Notes: generated from the letters alone by a model not told the origin. Positions 42,148 through 51,398 are shown, counted from the first letter of the stretch. The stretch: 64,000 bases of DNA from CAVPTL01 sp963708725 (GCA_963708725.1 CAVPTL010000008.1:620001-684000), one strand, 5' to 3'. Program-made: numbers and translations.

Positions 42148-43218
42148 TCACCGGTCGTCGTCGAGGTCGACCTCGAAGCTGTCGGGTAGCGGCTCGCCGA
42201 GGGCCAAGGGTCGACTGACGCCGGGCCAGATGTAGGTGAGCGTCTCTGAGACCGGCCTGTAGGCGGCGGTGTAGAGCGTTGAGAAGCCCTCGTCCCAGCG
42301 ACGTGCAAGGAGCGGCGGCGAGGTCATCGCCGCAGCCATCGCGGTGGCATCGGTGCCGGCCGCGCGCAGCTGCTCGAGATAGGTCAGTCGCTCGACGCTC
42401 TTGACCCATTCGGCATGCGTTTCCCACTCAACCGTCTCGGGATGGTTGGTCACCTCGCGCCGGTCGGTGACGCGCGCCAGCCGGTCGGGCGCGACGTACA
42501 CCGTGGCCACGGCTCCATCACGATCGGCGAGCGTGATGTTGTACGAAAGCTGATGGGGGAGTCGGCGGAGCACGGCGATTGCGGCGGCGACGTCGTCACA
42601 TACCTCGAGCACGTACCGAATTACCAGTGGCACCCCAAACCCGTCACCGACCTCGCGCCGTCCGCCGAACGTCAGAGAGACCGCCAAACCGCGGTCGTTG
42701 ATTCCGTCCACCAGGCCCCACAGGCAGTCCCCGGTGCCCAGGACCCGACGCGTACCCCAGCGGCTCCGATAGACGGTCGCCTCGAACAGTCGCGGATCGT
42801 AGTCATAGTTTCGAAACAGCACGGGCTCGCCGGTTTCGCTATCGCTAACCACGGTCTGTGAGCAGGCGACGATGAACGGCGGTGGGTTCCACAACGTCAA
42901 CATGGCGGCGGCGGTGTCGTCGCCGCCCGACAACTCGACCAACCGTTCGTGAATCGGCACCAGTTCGGGCATATGCTCGCCGAGCGCCGCCTCGGCTTCG
43001 CTGCGGGTTGGCCGGCCCTCGCCGTCGTGGGCAAGCCACCAGCGGCGGTACTCGGGCCAGGTTTCGTCAAACAGCGCCTTCCATCGGTCTCCCGGTCGCT
43101 CCTCGTCCACACCGATGAACCGAAGTGAGCGGCCCTGCGGCCTCGGGGCCGGCGAGGCGTCCAGCCAGTGCCGCCACTGTTTTGGAATCCACTGTCGCCA
43201 GTCGTAGCCCTCGGTCAT
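42148..43218 (-). CDS. C45-family autoproteolytic acyltransferase/hydrolase-like protein
   Basis: The 356-residue protein resembles acyl-CoA:6-aminopenicillanate acyltransferase-like Ntn hydrolases. A leader part of about 118 residues precedes a likely nucleophile Cys in IVACSQTVVSDSETG (residue 119). FRNYDYDPRLFE, GINDRGLAVSLTFGG and NHPETVEWE follow, all typical of the mature enzyme. These proteins cut themselves before the Cys and then hydrolyse or transfer an amide-bound acyl group. The substrate is unknown. ATG at 43218 is the best start; longer readings add low-complexity residues. Confidence 0.75.
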   Translation of the reverse strand: MTEGYDWRQWIPKQWRHWLDASPAPRPQGRSLRFIGVDEERPGDRWKALFDETWPEYRRWWLAHDGEGRPTRSEAEAALGEHMPELVPIHERLVELSGGDDTAAAMLTLWNPPPFIVACSQTVVSDSETGEPVLFRNYDYDPRLFEATVYRSRWGTRRVLGTGDCLWGLVDGINDRGLAVSLTFGGRREVGDGFGVPLVIRYVLEVCDDVAAAIAVLRRLPHQLSYNITLADRDGAVATVYVAPDRLARVTDRREVTNHPETVEWETHAEWVKSVERLTYLEQLRAAGTDATAMAAAMTSPPLLARRWDEGFSTLYTAAYRPVSETLTYIWPGVSRPLALGEPLPDSFEVDLDDDR

Positions 43219-43276
43219 GGTGGGAGTTTGCCCGATCGGAGCCTCCGACCGGGCGACCACCTCCCCGCGAGCACGA

Positions 43277-43375
43277 CTAGACGCGTCGGCTCCGGCCAAA
43301 CACCATGCCCAGGATGACGAGTACCAGGATCACGGCGATCAGAAACCAGATGAAGCCAGGGACTGAATACAACAT
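43277..43375 (-). CDS. Possible 32-residue single-helix membrane protein
   Basis: An ATG at 43375 opens a 32-residue frame: MLYSVPGFIWFL, then IAVILVLVILGM, and an ending FGRSRRV before a TAG stop. One strongly hydrophobic helix and a positive tail fit a small inner-membrane protein with its C-terminus in the cytoplasm. A GAAAGG lies about 11 nt upstream as a weak ribosome-binding site. It fills the gap between the C45 and Hpt genes. No family is recognised. Confidence 0.45.
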   Translation of the reverse strand: MLYSVPGFIWFLIAVILVLVILGMVFGRSRRV

Positions 43376-43483
43376 AATGTGGCGAACCTTTCGTGTGAGT
43401 TGAGCTACAGCCATGCCCCCGATCGGTATTCACAAAACACCAACGCGCCGGTTGATTTCGACGTAACCTGAGAAGTAGAGTTC

Positions 43484-43873
43484 GTGGTTGTGGATGGCTC
43501 CAGCCGACCGCCCTCCGTCGAATCCCTCAACCGCGGCGCAATCGACTCGCTGCTTGACCTCCTCGGTGAAGACCCCGAGGCGCTTGTCGAGGTCACTGCC
43601 GCCTTTCTCGAGGAGGCTCCGCTGCGGATTTCCGAGGTCCGCGCCGGCGTGGACGGGGATGATGCGGTGCTCGCCGGCCGAGCCGCGCACACGCTCAAGT
43701 CGAACGCTCTGACGTTCGGCGCCGATGGCCTCGCCGACGTCGCCCGACGGCTGGAAGAGGCCGCTCGAGCCGGTGATCTGGACGCCGCCCGGCCCTTGGC
43801 GACGGATCTCTCGGAAGAGTGGGATCGGGTTCGTCCGCTGATCGCCGAGCTGTGCGATCGGCCCACAGGGTGA
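43484..43873 (+). CDS. Histidine phosphotransfer (Hpt) domain protein
   Basis: The 129-residue protein is a free-standing Hpt domain: LLGEDPEALVEVTAAFLEEAP, then AGRAAHTLKSNALTFGADGLA with the phosphorylated His at 69, and VARRLEEAARAGD. It should pass phosphate between receiver domains. The hybrid kinase encoded three genes downstream ends in a receiver but has no Hpt, so this protein can close the relay to the response regulator encoded next, which it overlaps as GTGA. GTG at 43484 is used; GTG at 43490 is an alternative. Confidence 0.92.
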   Translation: MVVDGSSRPPSVESLNRGAIDSLLDLLGEDPEALVEVTAAFLEEAPLRISEVRAGVDGDDAVLAGRAAHTLKSNALTFGADGLADVARRLEEAARAGDLDAARPLATDLSEEWDRVRPLIAELCDRPTG

Positions 43874-44946
43874 GTGCGCCCACCCCGACCGGCTCGATCC
43901 TGGTCGTCGACGACGATCCGATCAACCGCATGCTGCTCTCCCGCAGCCTGATGGCCGACGGCCACGAGGTGCGCACCGCTGAGGATGGAACTCGCGCGCT
44001 CGAACTCCTGGCCGAGCAACGTGACGATGTGGTGCTGCTCGACATCGTGATGCCCGGGCTCGACGGTATCGAGGTGCTCGACCGGATCAAGACCGACCCT
44101 CAGCTGCGCGACATCGCGGTGATCATGATCTCCGGCCTCGACGATTTCACCAACGTGGTGCGATGCATCGAGGCCGGCGCGGAGGACTATCTGCCCAAGC
44201 CGTTCGATCCGGTGCTGTTGCGAGCGCGGATCGCCGCCGGGCTGAACAAGCGCCGGATCCATGACCTCGAAACTGCCCGGGTGCGCGACGTGTTTGCCCG
44301 GTTCCTGCCAGAGTCGATGGTCGATCAGGTGCTCGTCAACGGTGATCACGGAGTGCGCCTCGGTGGTGTCCGGCTGGTCGGGACGGCACTTTTCACCGAT
44401 CTGCGGGGGTTCACGGCATTTGCCGAGTCGACGCCGCCCGACCGGGTGATCGAGGTGCTCAATCGGTTCTTCGGCGAGATGAGCGACGCGGTGCTCGATA
44501 ACGGTGGCACGCTCGTTGCCTATCTGGGGGACGGTCTGCTCGCGGTGTTCGGCGCGCCGGTCGAGAGCGACGACCACGCCGACCGGGCGGTGCGGGCCGC
44601 GCGCGAGATGCTGAACGAGCGGCTGCCGCGGTTCAACGACTGGTTGCGTGAAACCCGCTTTGGCGCCGGTTTCGCGGTCGGGATCGGTGTCTCGAGCGGG
44701 CCGCTGATGTCGGGCAATGTCGGATCGGAGCGACGGCTCGAATACACCGCGGTTGGCGACACGGTCAATACCGCCTCGCGGCTGGAATCGCACACCAAGG
44801 AGGTGCCGTACGAGCTACTGATCTCGGACTCGACCCGGCAGCTTCTGACCGAAGGCGGTACCGAGCTCGTCTACGTCGATGAGATCACCCTACGTGGCAG
44901 GACAACCCCCACACAGCTGTGGACTTTGCCGGGAGGCGACCCATGA
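43870..44946 (+). CDS. Response regulator with class III nucleotide cyclase domain
   Basis: The 358-residue protein has a receiver domain (ILVVDDDPINRMLL; phospho-acceptor Asp 58 in VVLLDIVMPG; Lys 110 in LPKPF). A signalling helix and a cyclase domain follow. The metal-binding Asp residues are in FTDLRGFTAF (177) and LGDGLLAVFG (221), and EYTAVGDTVNTASRL carries the catalytic Asn and Arg. The purine-reading Lys usually found four residues before the second Asp is Ala here (AYLGD), so its base preference is uncertain. It should make a cyclic nucleotide when phosphorylated. Its stop overlaps the solute-binding gene start. Confidence 0.9.
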   Translation: MSAPTPTGSILVVDDDPINRMLLSRSLMADGHEVRTAEDGTRALELLAEQRDDVVLLDIVMPGLDGIEVLDRIKTDPQLRDIAVIMISGLDDFTNVVRCIEAGAEDYLPKPFDPVLLRARIAAGLNKRRIHDLETARVRDVFARFLPESMVDQVLVNGDHGVRLGGVRLVGTALFTDLRGFTAFAESTPPDRVIEVLNRFFGEMSDAVLDNGGTLVAYLGDGLLAVFGAPVESDDHADRAVRAAREMLNERLPRFNDWLRETRFGAGFAVGIGVSSGPLMSGNVGSERRLEYTAVGDTVNTASRLESHTKEVPYELLISDSTRQLLTEGGTELVYVDEITLRGRTTPTQLWTLPGGDP

Positions 44947-45903
44947 AGGTGATGCTGCTTCTACTCGTGATCGTTGGTGTGCTGGCCGCGGGCTGCGGTG
45001 GCTCGAGCTCAACCGCCTCCGCCGGATCGGCGACGACCGGCGATCCGACTGTCGACAAGCTGGCACAGGTGCTCGCGCGGGGCACGCTGGTGCTCTCGAC
45101 CGACCCGGCGTATCCGCCGCAGTCCTTCGCCGTCAAGGGCGCCAAACGCCTGGCCAACACGAAGTGCGACGTCAACCAGCTGACCGCCAACCAGATCAAC
45201 GGCTATGACGCCGACACCGGCAAGCTGGTGGCAAAGGCCCTGGGAGTCGAGCCGTGCTTCGTCACTCCCACCTGGACAGAGATCACCGCCGGCCAGTGGG
45301 GTGACCGGTGGGATATCGCCTATGGCTCGGGCGCGGTGAATACCGACCGCATGAAGCGGCTGTGGATGACCACGCCATATCGCGCGGAGCCGCAGCGCTA
45401 CTTCGTCCGTAAATCCTCGCCGTACATGAAGCCAAGCGATCTCGACGGAAAGACGATCGGCGTCTGCAACAGCTGCACCGTCGAGTTCTATCTCAAGGAC
45501 GATCTGACGATTCCCGGGGTGCCGACGCCGCTTGACGTCAAGGATCCGAAAATCGTGACCTTCGCGGTGGAGCCACCTGGGCTGAAGGCGCTGTCACAGG
45601 GCAAGATCGAGGCCTACTTCGGTGCCGAGGCGGTTGGCGAGGAGGCGATCCGCCAGGGAGAGCCGCTGCGGCCCCTGAAAGGGAACGCCTTCACGATGTA
45701 TCTCACGGGATTCCTGGACAAAAGCTCGGCACTCGGGCAAAAAGCATTCGCCGACGCGGGTTGACCAGATCGTCACCCAACTGCAGAAGTCAGGCGAGCT
45801 CAAGCGGCTCTCGATGAAGTACTTCGGCAAGGACTACGGGAGCGGCGCGGCCGATTACAACATCGCCCAGCTCCATCAGAACATCCCGGCGGCACCGGGT
45901 TGA
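44943..45903 (+). CDS. Periplasmic solute-binding lipoprotein (amino-acid-binding type) with frameshift
   Basis: The protein starts MKVMLLLLVIVGVLAAGC with a good lipobox (LAAGC, Cys 18). A family-3 solute-binding fold follows (LSTDPAYPPQSF, YDADTGKLVAKAL, WDIAYGSGAVN). The frame stops at 45764 after FADAG, but in the next frame the expected family ending VDQIVTQLQKSGELKRLSM, KYFGKDYG continues to 45903. Skipping one G of the GGG at 45758-45760 joins them. The joined stop overlaps the kinase start as TTGA, matching the coupling seen throughout the operon. No permease gene is nearby, so it is probably the ligand sensor for the kinase. Confidence 0.8.
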
Positions 45904-48764
45904 CCGACTCGCGCATTCGCCGCGGATTGGGGTTCTTTCGACGCAGCTTGATGGCCCGCCTGGTCGGGACGTTCGTGGTGCTCTCGATCGTGATGGTGGC
46001 GATCGTCTGCGTGGTTACCTATTACCGAGCCAAGGCGTCGCTCGAGTCGTCGGTGTATCAGCGACTGGGAGCGGTGGCTGATGCCAAGACCAGTGCGCTC
46101 GATAGCTGGGTCGCAGATCAGCAGCGAAACCTGGTGTTCATCGGGACGCTGCCGCAGGTCGATCAGGAGGCCGATCGGCTGCTCAGCCACGGCGCCTCGT
46201 CCAGCCAGCGAAGCCAATCCGAGCACGCACTTCAACAGCAGCTGGCCTCGGTGGTCGCACACACAACCGATGCCCAGGAGCTGCTTCTGCTCAGCACCAA
46301 GGGGGCGGTGGCGGTGTCCACAGTGCCCGGCCACGCCGGCAAATCACAGGCCAAGGAGCAGTACTTCATCCAGGGGCTTTCGCACACCGCGGTCGAAAAC
46401 CCGTACACCTCGTCGCTCACAGGCCAGCCCACCATCACGGTCTCGACTCCCCTGTTTCTGCAGGGTGGGTCGGGCCGCCAGGTCGGCGTGCTGGCCGCGA
46501 ACCTGAACCTCGAGCGGATCGATGGGATCGTGCTGCCCCACAACGGGCTTGGCACCACCGGCGCGGCCTACCTCGTCGGTCGCGACCACCGGTTCGTGAA
46601 CAAGATCCTGGCCACCGGCGCCTACACGGGCGCGATCCACTCCGCCGGCATCGACAGCGCCGTCGGCAAGCAGTCGGGCCAGGGCCTCTACACCAACTAC
46701 CAGGGCGTTCCGGTGATTGGCGTGTATCGCTGGCTTCCCGAGCGCGACGCGGCCATGGTGGTTGAGGAGACCCAGAACGAGGCGTTCGCACCGGCCCGCA
46801 AGCTCGCGCTCGAGATCGGCGCGATCGGTGTCGGGGTGGTGCTCTTGATGAGCATCGGTATCTATTTCGCATCGCGCCGGATCGCTCGCCCGATTCAGGC
46901 GATCACCGCCACGGCGACCGCGGTCACGGCCGGCGACCTGACGCGGGTGGCCCCGGTGACGACCAGTGACGAGATCGGCACGCTGGCGGGCGCGTTCAAC
47001 GACATGACCGGACAGCTGCGGGATACCTTGGAGGGGCTGGAGCAGCGGGTGGCGGATCGCACCGAGCAGCTGGGACTGCAAAACGCCGAGCTCGAGGCCC
47101 TGCACGAGACCTCGCTGGGCGTGATGCATCGGCTCGACATCGACGATCTCCTGCACGAGGTGCTCGCGCGCGCGACCGAGCTGCTGACGACCGACCACGG
47201 ATACATCTACATGCTGAGCGAGTCCGGCGAGCTGCTCGAGACCCGGGCCGCGATGGGCGTGTTCGCCGACGAGAGTCACCTCCCCGTCGCCCAGGGTGAA
47301 GGTCTGGCCGGTCGCGTGATGGAGACGCTCGAGCCCACCGTGGTGGGCGACTACGACAGCTGGGACGAGCGCGTACCGAGCTTCCCCCGCGGCAGGATCG
47401 GCGCGATGGTAAGCGTTCCGCTGCAATCGGGCGACACCGCGCTCGGCGCCCTCGGAGTCGCTCGCGACGCCGCCGATGAGCGGTCGTTCTCGGAGTCCGA
47501 CGTCGAGCGGCTCGAGCGGTTCGCCCAGCTGGCCATGATCGCGCTCGACAATGCGCGGCTGTACGCGAGCGCCCAGGAGGCGCGCGACGCCGCCGACGCG
47601 GCCAGTACTGCCAAGAGCACGTTCCTGGCAGCGATGAGCCATGAGATCCGTACCCCGATGAACGCGGTGATCGGGATGAGCGGACTGCTGCTTCGAAGTG
47701 AGCTGGATCAAGAGCAGCGCGAGGAGGCGACGATCATCCGCACTTCGAGCGAGGCGCTGCTTTCGATCATCAACGACATCCTGGACTTCTCGAAGATCGA
47801 AGCCGGCCGGATGGAACTCGAATCGGTGGCGTTCAGCCTCCGCGAGTGCATCGACGGCGCCGTCGCGCTGATCCGCTCCCTGGCCGGCGAGAAGGGCCTC
47901 GAAATCACCGCTCGGGTCGACGACGGCATCCCCGATGTGATCATCGGTGACGTCAGCCGTCTGCGCCAGATCCTCCTGAATCTGCTCACCAACTCGGTCA
48001 AGTTCACCGAGCGGGGCAGCGTCGTTCTGACCGCGCACGCGGCACCGCCGCAGCCCGATGGCAGCTTCGAGCTGCAGATGGCGGTCACCGACACCGGCAT
48101 CGGCATCGCTCCCGAGGCGATGGGCCGGATGTTCAAGTCATTCAGCCAGGCCGACGCCGCCACCAGCCGAAAATACGGAGGCACGGGTCTCGGCCTTGCG
48201 ATCTCCAAGCGGCTGGCCGAGGCCATGGGTGGAACCATGTGGGCGGAGTCGGCGGGCGTTCCGGGTCAAGGCAGCACCTTTCACCTGACGATCCTGACCC
48301 GCGCCGGCGACCAGTCTGCGGCCACCGGCTCGACCAACGGCAGCGGGACGCTCGATCTCGACCCCGAACACGCGACGCGACATCCGTTGCGGATCCTGCT
48401 GGCCGAGGACAACACGGTCAATCAGAAGCTTGCGACCAGGCTGTTGGGGCGGATGGGCTATGAGGCCGACATCGCCGGTAACGGCATCGAAGCCGTCGAG
48501 GCGGTGGAGCGCCAGCGCTACGACCTCGTATTGATGGATGTCCAGATGCCCGAGATGGACGGGCTCGAGGCCACGCGGATCATGGTCGAGCGCATGCCCG
48601 CCAACGACCGGCCGTGGATCGTGGCGATGACGGCAAACGCGATGGACGGCGACCGCGAGCGCTGCCTCGAGGCGGGGATGAACGACTACATCTCCAAGCC
48701 GATTCGTGTCGCCGAGCTGGTCGCGGCGGTGCTCGGGACCCCGCGGGCGGGTGACCGGCCCTAG
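45900..48764 (+). CDS. Hybrid sensor histidine kinase with HAMP, GAF and receiver domains
   Basis: The 954-residue protein has a helix at about residues 20-42 and a periplasmic Cache-like sensor region to about 300. A second helix near 303-326 leads to HAMP, a coiled coil, and a GAF domain (about 395-555). HisKA follows with MSHEIRTPMNAVIG (His 581), then HATPase with NLLTNSVKFTE, DTGIGI and GGTGLGLAI, and a receiver with LMDVQMPEMDG (Asp 880). The TTG start overlaps the solute-binding stop. Together with the upstream Hpt and cyclase it forms a four-step relay from periplasmic ligand to cyclic nucleotide. The stop overlaps the convergent aldo/keto reductase stop. Confidence 0.92.
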   Translation: MTDSRIRRGLGFFRRSLMARLVGTFVVLSIVMVAIVCVVTYYRAKASLESSVYQRLGAVADAKTSALDSWVADQQRNLVFIGTLPQVDQEADRLLSHGASSSQRSQSEHALQQQLASVVAHTTDAQELLLLSTKGAVAVSTVPGHAGKSQAKEQYFIQGLSHTAVENPYTSSLTGQPTITVSTPLFLQGGSGRQVGVLAANLNLERIDGIVLPHNGLGTTGAAYLVGRDHRFVNKILATGAYTGAIHSAGIDSAVGKQSGQGLYTNYQGVPVIGVYRWLPERDAAMVVEETQNEAFAPARKLALEIGAIGVGVVLLMSIGIYFASRRIARPIQAITATATAVTAGDLTRVAPVTTSDEIGTLAGAFNDMTGQLRDTLEGLEQRVADRTEQLGLQNAELEALHETSLGVMHRLDIDDLLHEVLARATELLTTDHGYIYMLSESGELLETRAAMGVFADESHLPVAQGEGLAGRVMETLEPTVVGDYDSWDERVPSFPRGRIGAMVSVPLQSGDTALGALGVARDAADERSFSESDVERLERFAQLAMIALDNARLYASAQEARDAADAASTAKSTFLAAMSHEIRTPMNAVIGMSGLLLRSELDQEQREEATIIRTSSEALLSIINDILDFSKIEAGRMELESVAFSLRECIDGAVALIRSLAGEKGLEITARVDDGIPDVIIGDVSRLRQILLNLLTNSVKFTERGSVVLTAHAAPPQPDGSFELQMAVTDTGIGIAPEAMGRMFKSFSQADAATSRKYGGTGLGLAISKRLAEAMGGTMWAESAGVPGQGSTFHLTILTRAGDQSAATGSTNGSGTLDLDPEHATRHPLRILLAEDNTVNQKLATRLLGRMGYEADIAGNGIEAVEAVERQRYDLVLMDVQMPEMDGLEATRIMVERMPANDRPWIVAMTANAMDGDRERCLEAGMNDYISKPIRVAELVAAVLGTPRAGDRP

Positions 48765-49756
48765 CGCTCGCTGTCGAGGTGTGCCATCTGGGCCTCGGCG
48801 TAGCGCGTTCCGAGCGCGGCGCCGGGTGGAATCGCCTGGTCGATCGCGGCCAGGTCACCCGGGCTGAGAGTGACGTCGAGCGCGCTGAGCGCCTCATCGA
48901 GCCGCTCGCGGGTACGCGCCCCAACCAGCGGCACGATGTCGTCGCCGCGTGTGAGCACCCACGCAATCGCGACCTGGGCGACTGTCACGCCTGCGCGCTC
49001 GGCCACTCCCCTCAGCGCCTCGACGAGTTCCAGGTTTCGCTCGACGTTGCCCTCCTGAAACCGCGGGCTGTGGGCGCGAAAGTCGGTGGGAGCGAGTTGC
49101 CGGTCGGTGTTCCAATGGCCGCTGAGCAGGCCGCGGGAAAGCACGCCGTAGGCGGTCACTCCGATGCCGAGTTGGCGACAGACCGGCAGGATCTCGTCCT
49201 CGATTCCCCGGGAGAGCAGCGAATACTCGATCTGGAGGTCGCAGATGTTGCGCACGGCTGCGGCCCGCCGGATCGTGTCTGCTCCAACCTCGGACAGTCC
49301 GATGTGCCGCACCCAGCCGGCATCGACGCACTCACCGATCGCGCCGATCGTCTCCTCGATCGGAACGCTGGGATCGATCCGTGCCGGCCGGTAGATGTCG
49401 ACGTGGTCGATACCAAGCCGCCGGAGCGAGTAGGCCAGAAAGTTCTTGACCGCTTCGGGCCGTGCGTCGTAGCCGATCACTCGGCGGTCGGGAGTTCGCA
49501 TCCCGCCAAACTTCACGCTGATTACGAGGTCGTCGCGACGCCGTTCGCGTAGTGCCTGGCCGATCAGCATCTCGTTGTGCCCCATGCCGTAGAAGTCGCC
49601 GGTATCCAGCAGCGTGACCCCCGCGTCCAGGGCGGTGTGGATCGTCGCGGCTCCCTCGGTCTCGTCGGACGGGCCGTAGGCGTCGGACATCCCCATGCAG
49701 CCCAGGCCGATGGCCGAGACGGCGGGGCCGGTGGTACCGAGGTTGCGACGTTGCAT
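48761..49756 (-). CDS. Aldo/keto reductase
   Basis: The 331-residue protein begins MQRRNLGTTGPAVSAIGLGCMGM, with LLDTGDFYGMGHNE carrying catalytic Asp and Tyr and ISVKFGG the Lys. GIDHVDIYRPARID and GVTVAQVAIAWVL follow. It should reduce carbonyls with NADPH. ATG at 49756 fits the family start. It lies 23 nt after the ATPase gene on the same strand. The stop codon shares CTAG with the stop of the kinase gene. Confidence 0.9.
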   Translation of the reverse strand: MQRRNLGTTGPAVSAIGLGCMGMSDAYGPSDETEGAATIHTALDAGVTLLDTGDFYGMGHNEMLIGQALRERRRDDLVISVKFGGMRTPDRRVIGYDARPEAVKNFLAYSLRRLGIDHVDIYRPARIDPSVPIEETIGAIGECVDAGWVRHIGLSEVGADTIRRAAAVRNICDLQIEYSLLSRGIEDEILPVCRQLGIGVTAYGVLSRGLLSGHWNTDRQLAPTDFRAHSPRFQEGNVERNLELVEALRGVAERAGVTVAQVAIAWVLTRGDDIVPLVGARTRERLDEALSALDVTLSPGDLAAIDQAIPPGAALGTRYAEAQMAHLDSER

Positions 49757-49779
49757 GCGTGAGTCTCCGGGGAAAGGCG

Positions 49780-50539
49780 TTAGACGAGGTAGCGAAGGTA
49801 GCGCTCCGGCGCCTCGAGGAACGTGTGCCACGATTGCACCAGATCGACGTCACGGTAGTCGGCGACCTCCCGGATGCCCCACGGTCCGACCTCGAGGATG
49901 GTGGCGTCCGGGCAGCGACATCAGGATCGGCGAGTGGGTTGCCACGACGACCTGGCTGCCCTCTGATCGCATCTGGTGCAGAAGCGCGACCACGCCCAGG
50001 CACGATTGGAACGAGAGCGCCGCTTCGGGCTCGTCCATGAAGTACATGCCGATGTCGACGAAGCGGTGCCGCATGACTGCGAGAAACGACTCGCCGTGCG
50101 ATTGGGTCTGGAGCTGCTCGCCGCCCCAGGCTCGCGCCTGCGCTGGGTCGGCATCGATGCCGCTCAGGTAGCCATGCATTGCCTCGGCTCGCAGGAAGAA
50201 GCCTGCGGGAGAGGCCCGGGGATCGGTTTCCGCCCGCAGATTCCAGCGAAGCGGCGAGTCCTCACCACTTGCGTCCGGGCCGACCTTCGCCAGGTGGCTC
50301 GACGCGAACCCGCGGCGTGGATAGATCGCGGCCATCGCTTCGACCAGCGTGCTCTTGCCGCTGCCGTTTTCGCCCACGAGGAAGGTGACGCCGCCGGGGA
50401 TCTGGAGCCCGCCGTCGGTGATGATCTGCTCGACAGCCGGGATGGTGTACGGCCAGGCGCGGAGTTGGGGCGGGTGCTCTTCGGACGGCGACCACGCGAT
50501 TCGCCGGAGGTGCCGCTGCTGCGTGGCGTCCGCACCCAT
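49780..50539 (-). CDS. COG3910-like ATPase with 3' frameshift
   Basis: The protein has a PPQLRAWPYTIPAVEQ start, Walker A GENGSGKST at residues 56-64, Walker B MYFMDEPEAALS and VATHSPILMSLP, which fits predicted ATPases of the ABC/SMC class. The frame then drifts and stops near 49850. In the +1 frame the expected continuation DATILEVGPWGIREVADYRD and a Trp-rich end run to a TAA at 49780. Removing one base of the CCGGG at 49908-49912 restores it. These ATPases are of unknown function. The break is an assembly error or a real mutation beyond the catalytic motifs. Confidence 0.8.
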
Positions 50540-50609
50540 CCCTCGAAAGCTACCGGACCAGCGGCGAATGGCCGACTGCCGGCGGCACGAACTGCCGTGT
50601 ACCGGTGGT

Positions 50610-51398
50610 CTACGGCCAGGTCGTGGCAGCGGTGGTCGTCACGTACTTCGTGGCGGTCGTTGTCGTCGTTCGCCGGTAGTTGAAGCTGACGCCGTGGATA
50701 TCGCACTGCGAGAAGCCAGCAACACTGCCGTGGTGGAACGTGACGCTGTATTTACGCTTGAGGTGGGTGACCTTCCAGCCCTTGTTGCGGCACGGCTCGA
50801 GGCCGGCAGAGACCGTGTGGCCGACCGACAGGAAGGTGCTGTTCTTGGGCAGCAGGAACCGGTAGGTGATCGACACGTGCGCGAACAGACAGGTGGTGAT
50901 CCCCCCGCCGTTGCCGTCGCCGCCCCAGTTGCAGCTGCCGCCCGGGAGGTACGCAGCCGCTTTGCGAGTGGTCTTGCTCGAGCCCTGTTTCTTGGCTGTG
51001 TGCCTGGTGACGTGTTTGACCGTGACGCGCGTGCTGCGCCGCAGGTGGCAGGTTGCCGAGATCGAGGACGCCGAGTCGACCGTGTATGTCCCGGTCGTGT
51101 CGGTCAGAGTCAGGGTCGCGGGGTTATGGCCGTTGAGGGTGCCTGCCGCGAAGCTGTCGGACACGGTGCCGGTCGCCGGATCGTTTGGTGGCGCGATCTG
51201 GGTTTCGGAAACGTCCGCCACGACAGCGCACCCGGCACCCGTGGCGGGCCACGACCATCCGGCACCGTGGGTGATGTCGAACGCCGCCCCGGAGACATTG
51301 GAGATCGTCACTGTCGCCGCAGGGACTGCCGCCGCTTGGGCGGACACGGGAATCGCCAGGCCGGCGACGCACAGAAGCGGTGCGATTGAGCGCTTCAC
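50610..51398 (-). CDS. Secreted protein of unknown function
   Basis: The 262-residue protein starts with a clear signal peptide (KRSIAPLLCVAGLAIPVSAQAA). A beta-rich, Thr/Ser-rich body follows (ATVTISNVSGAAFDITHG, TLTLTDTTGTYTVDS) with about seven cysteines that may form disulfides. The C-terminal tail is Thr-rich (RRTTTTTATKYVTTTAATTW). The GTG at 51398 follows AAGGTGAGG, a good ribosome-binding site. No catalytic motif is visible. It may be a surface or matrix protein. Confidence 0.65.
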   Translation of the reverse strand: MKRSIAPLLCVAGLAIPVSAQAAAVPAATVTISNVSGAAFDITHGAGWSWPATGAGCAVVADVSETQIAPPNDPATGTVSDSFAAGTLNGHNPATLTLTDTTGTYTVDSASSISATCHLRRSTRVTVKHVTRHTAKKQGSSKTTRKAAAYLPGGSCNWGGDGNGGGITTCLFAHVSITYRFLLPKNSTFLSVGHTVSAGLEPCRNKGWKVTHLKRKYSVTFHHGSVAGFSQCDIHGVSFNYRRTTTTTATKYVTTTAATTWP

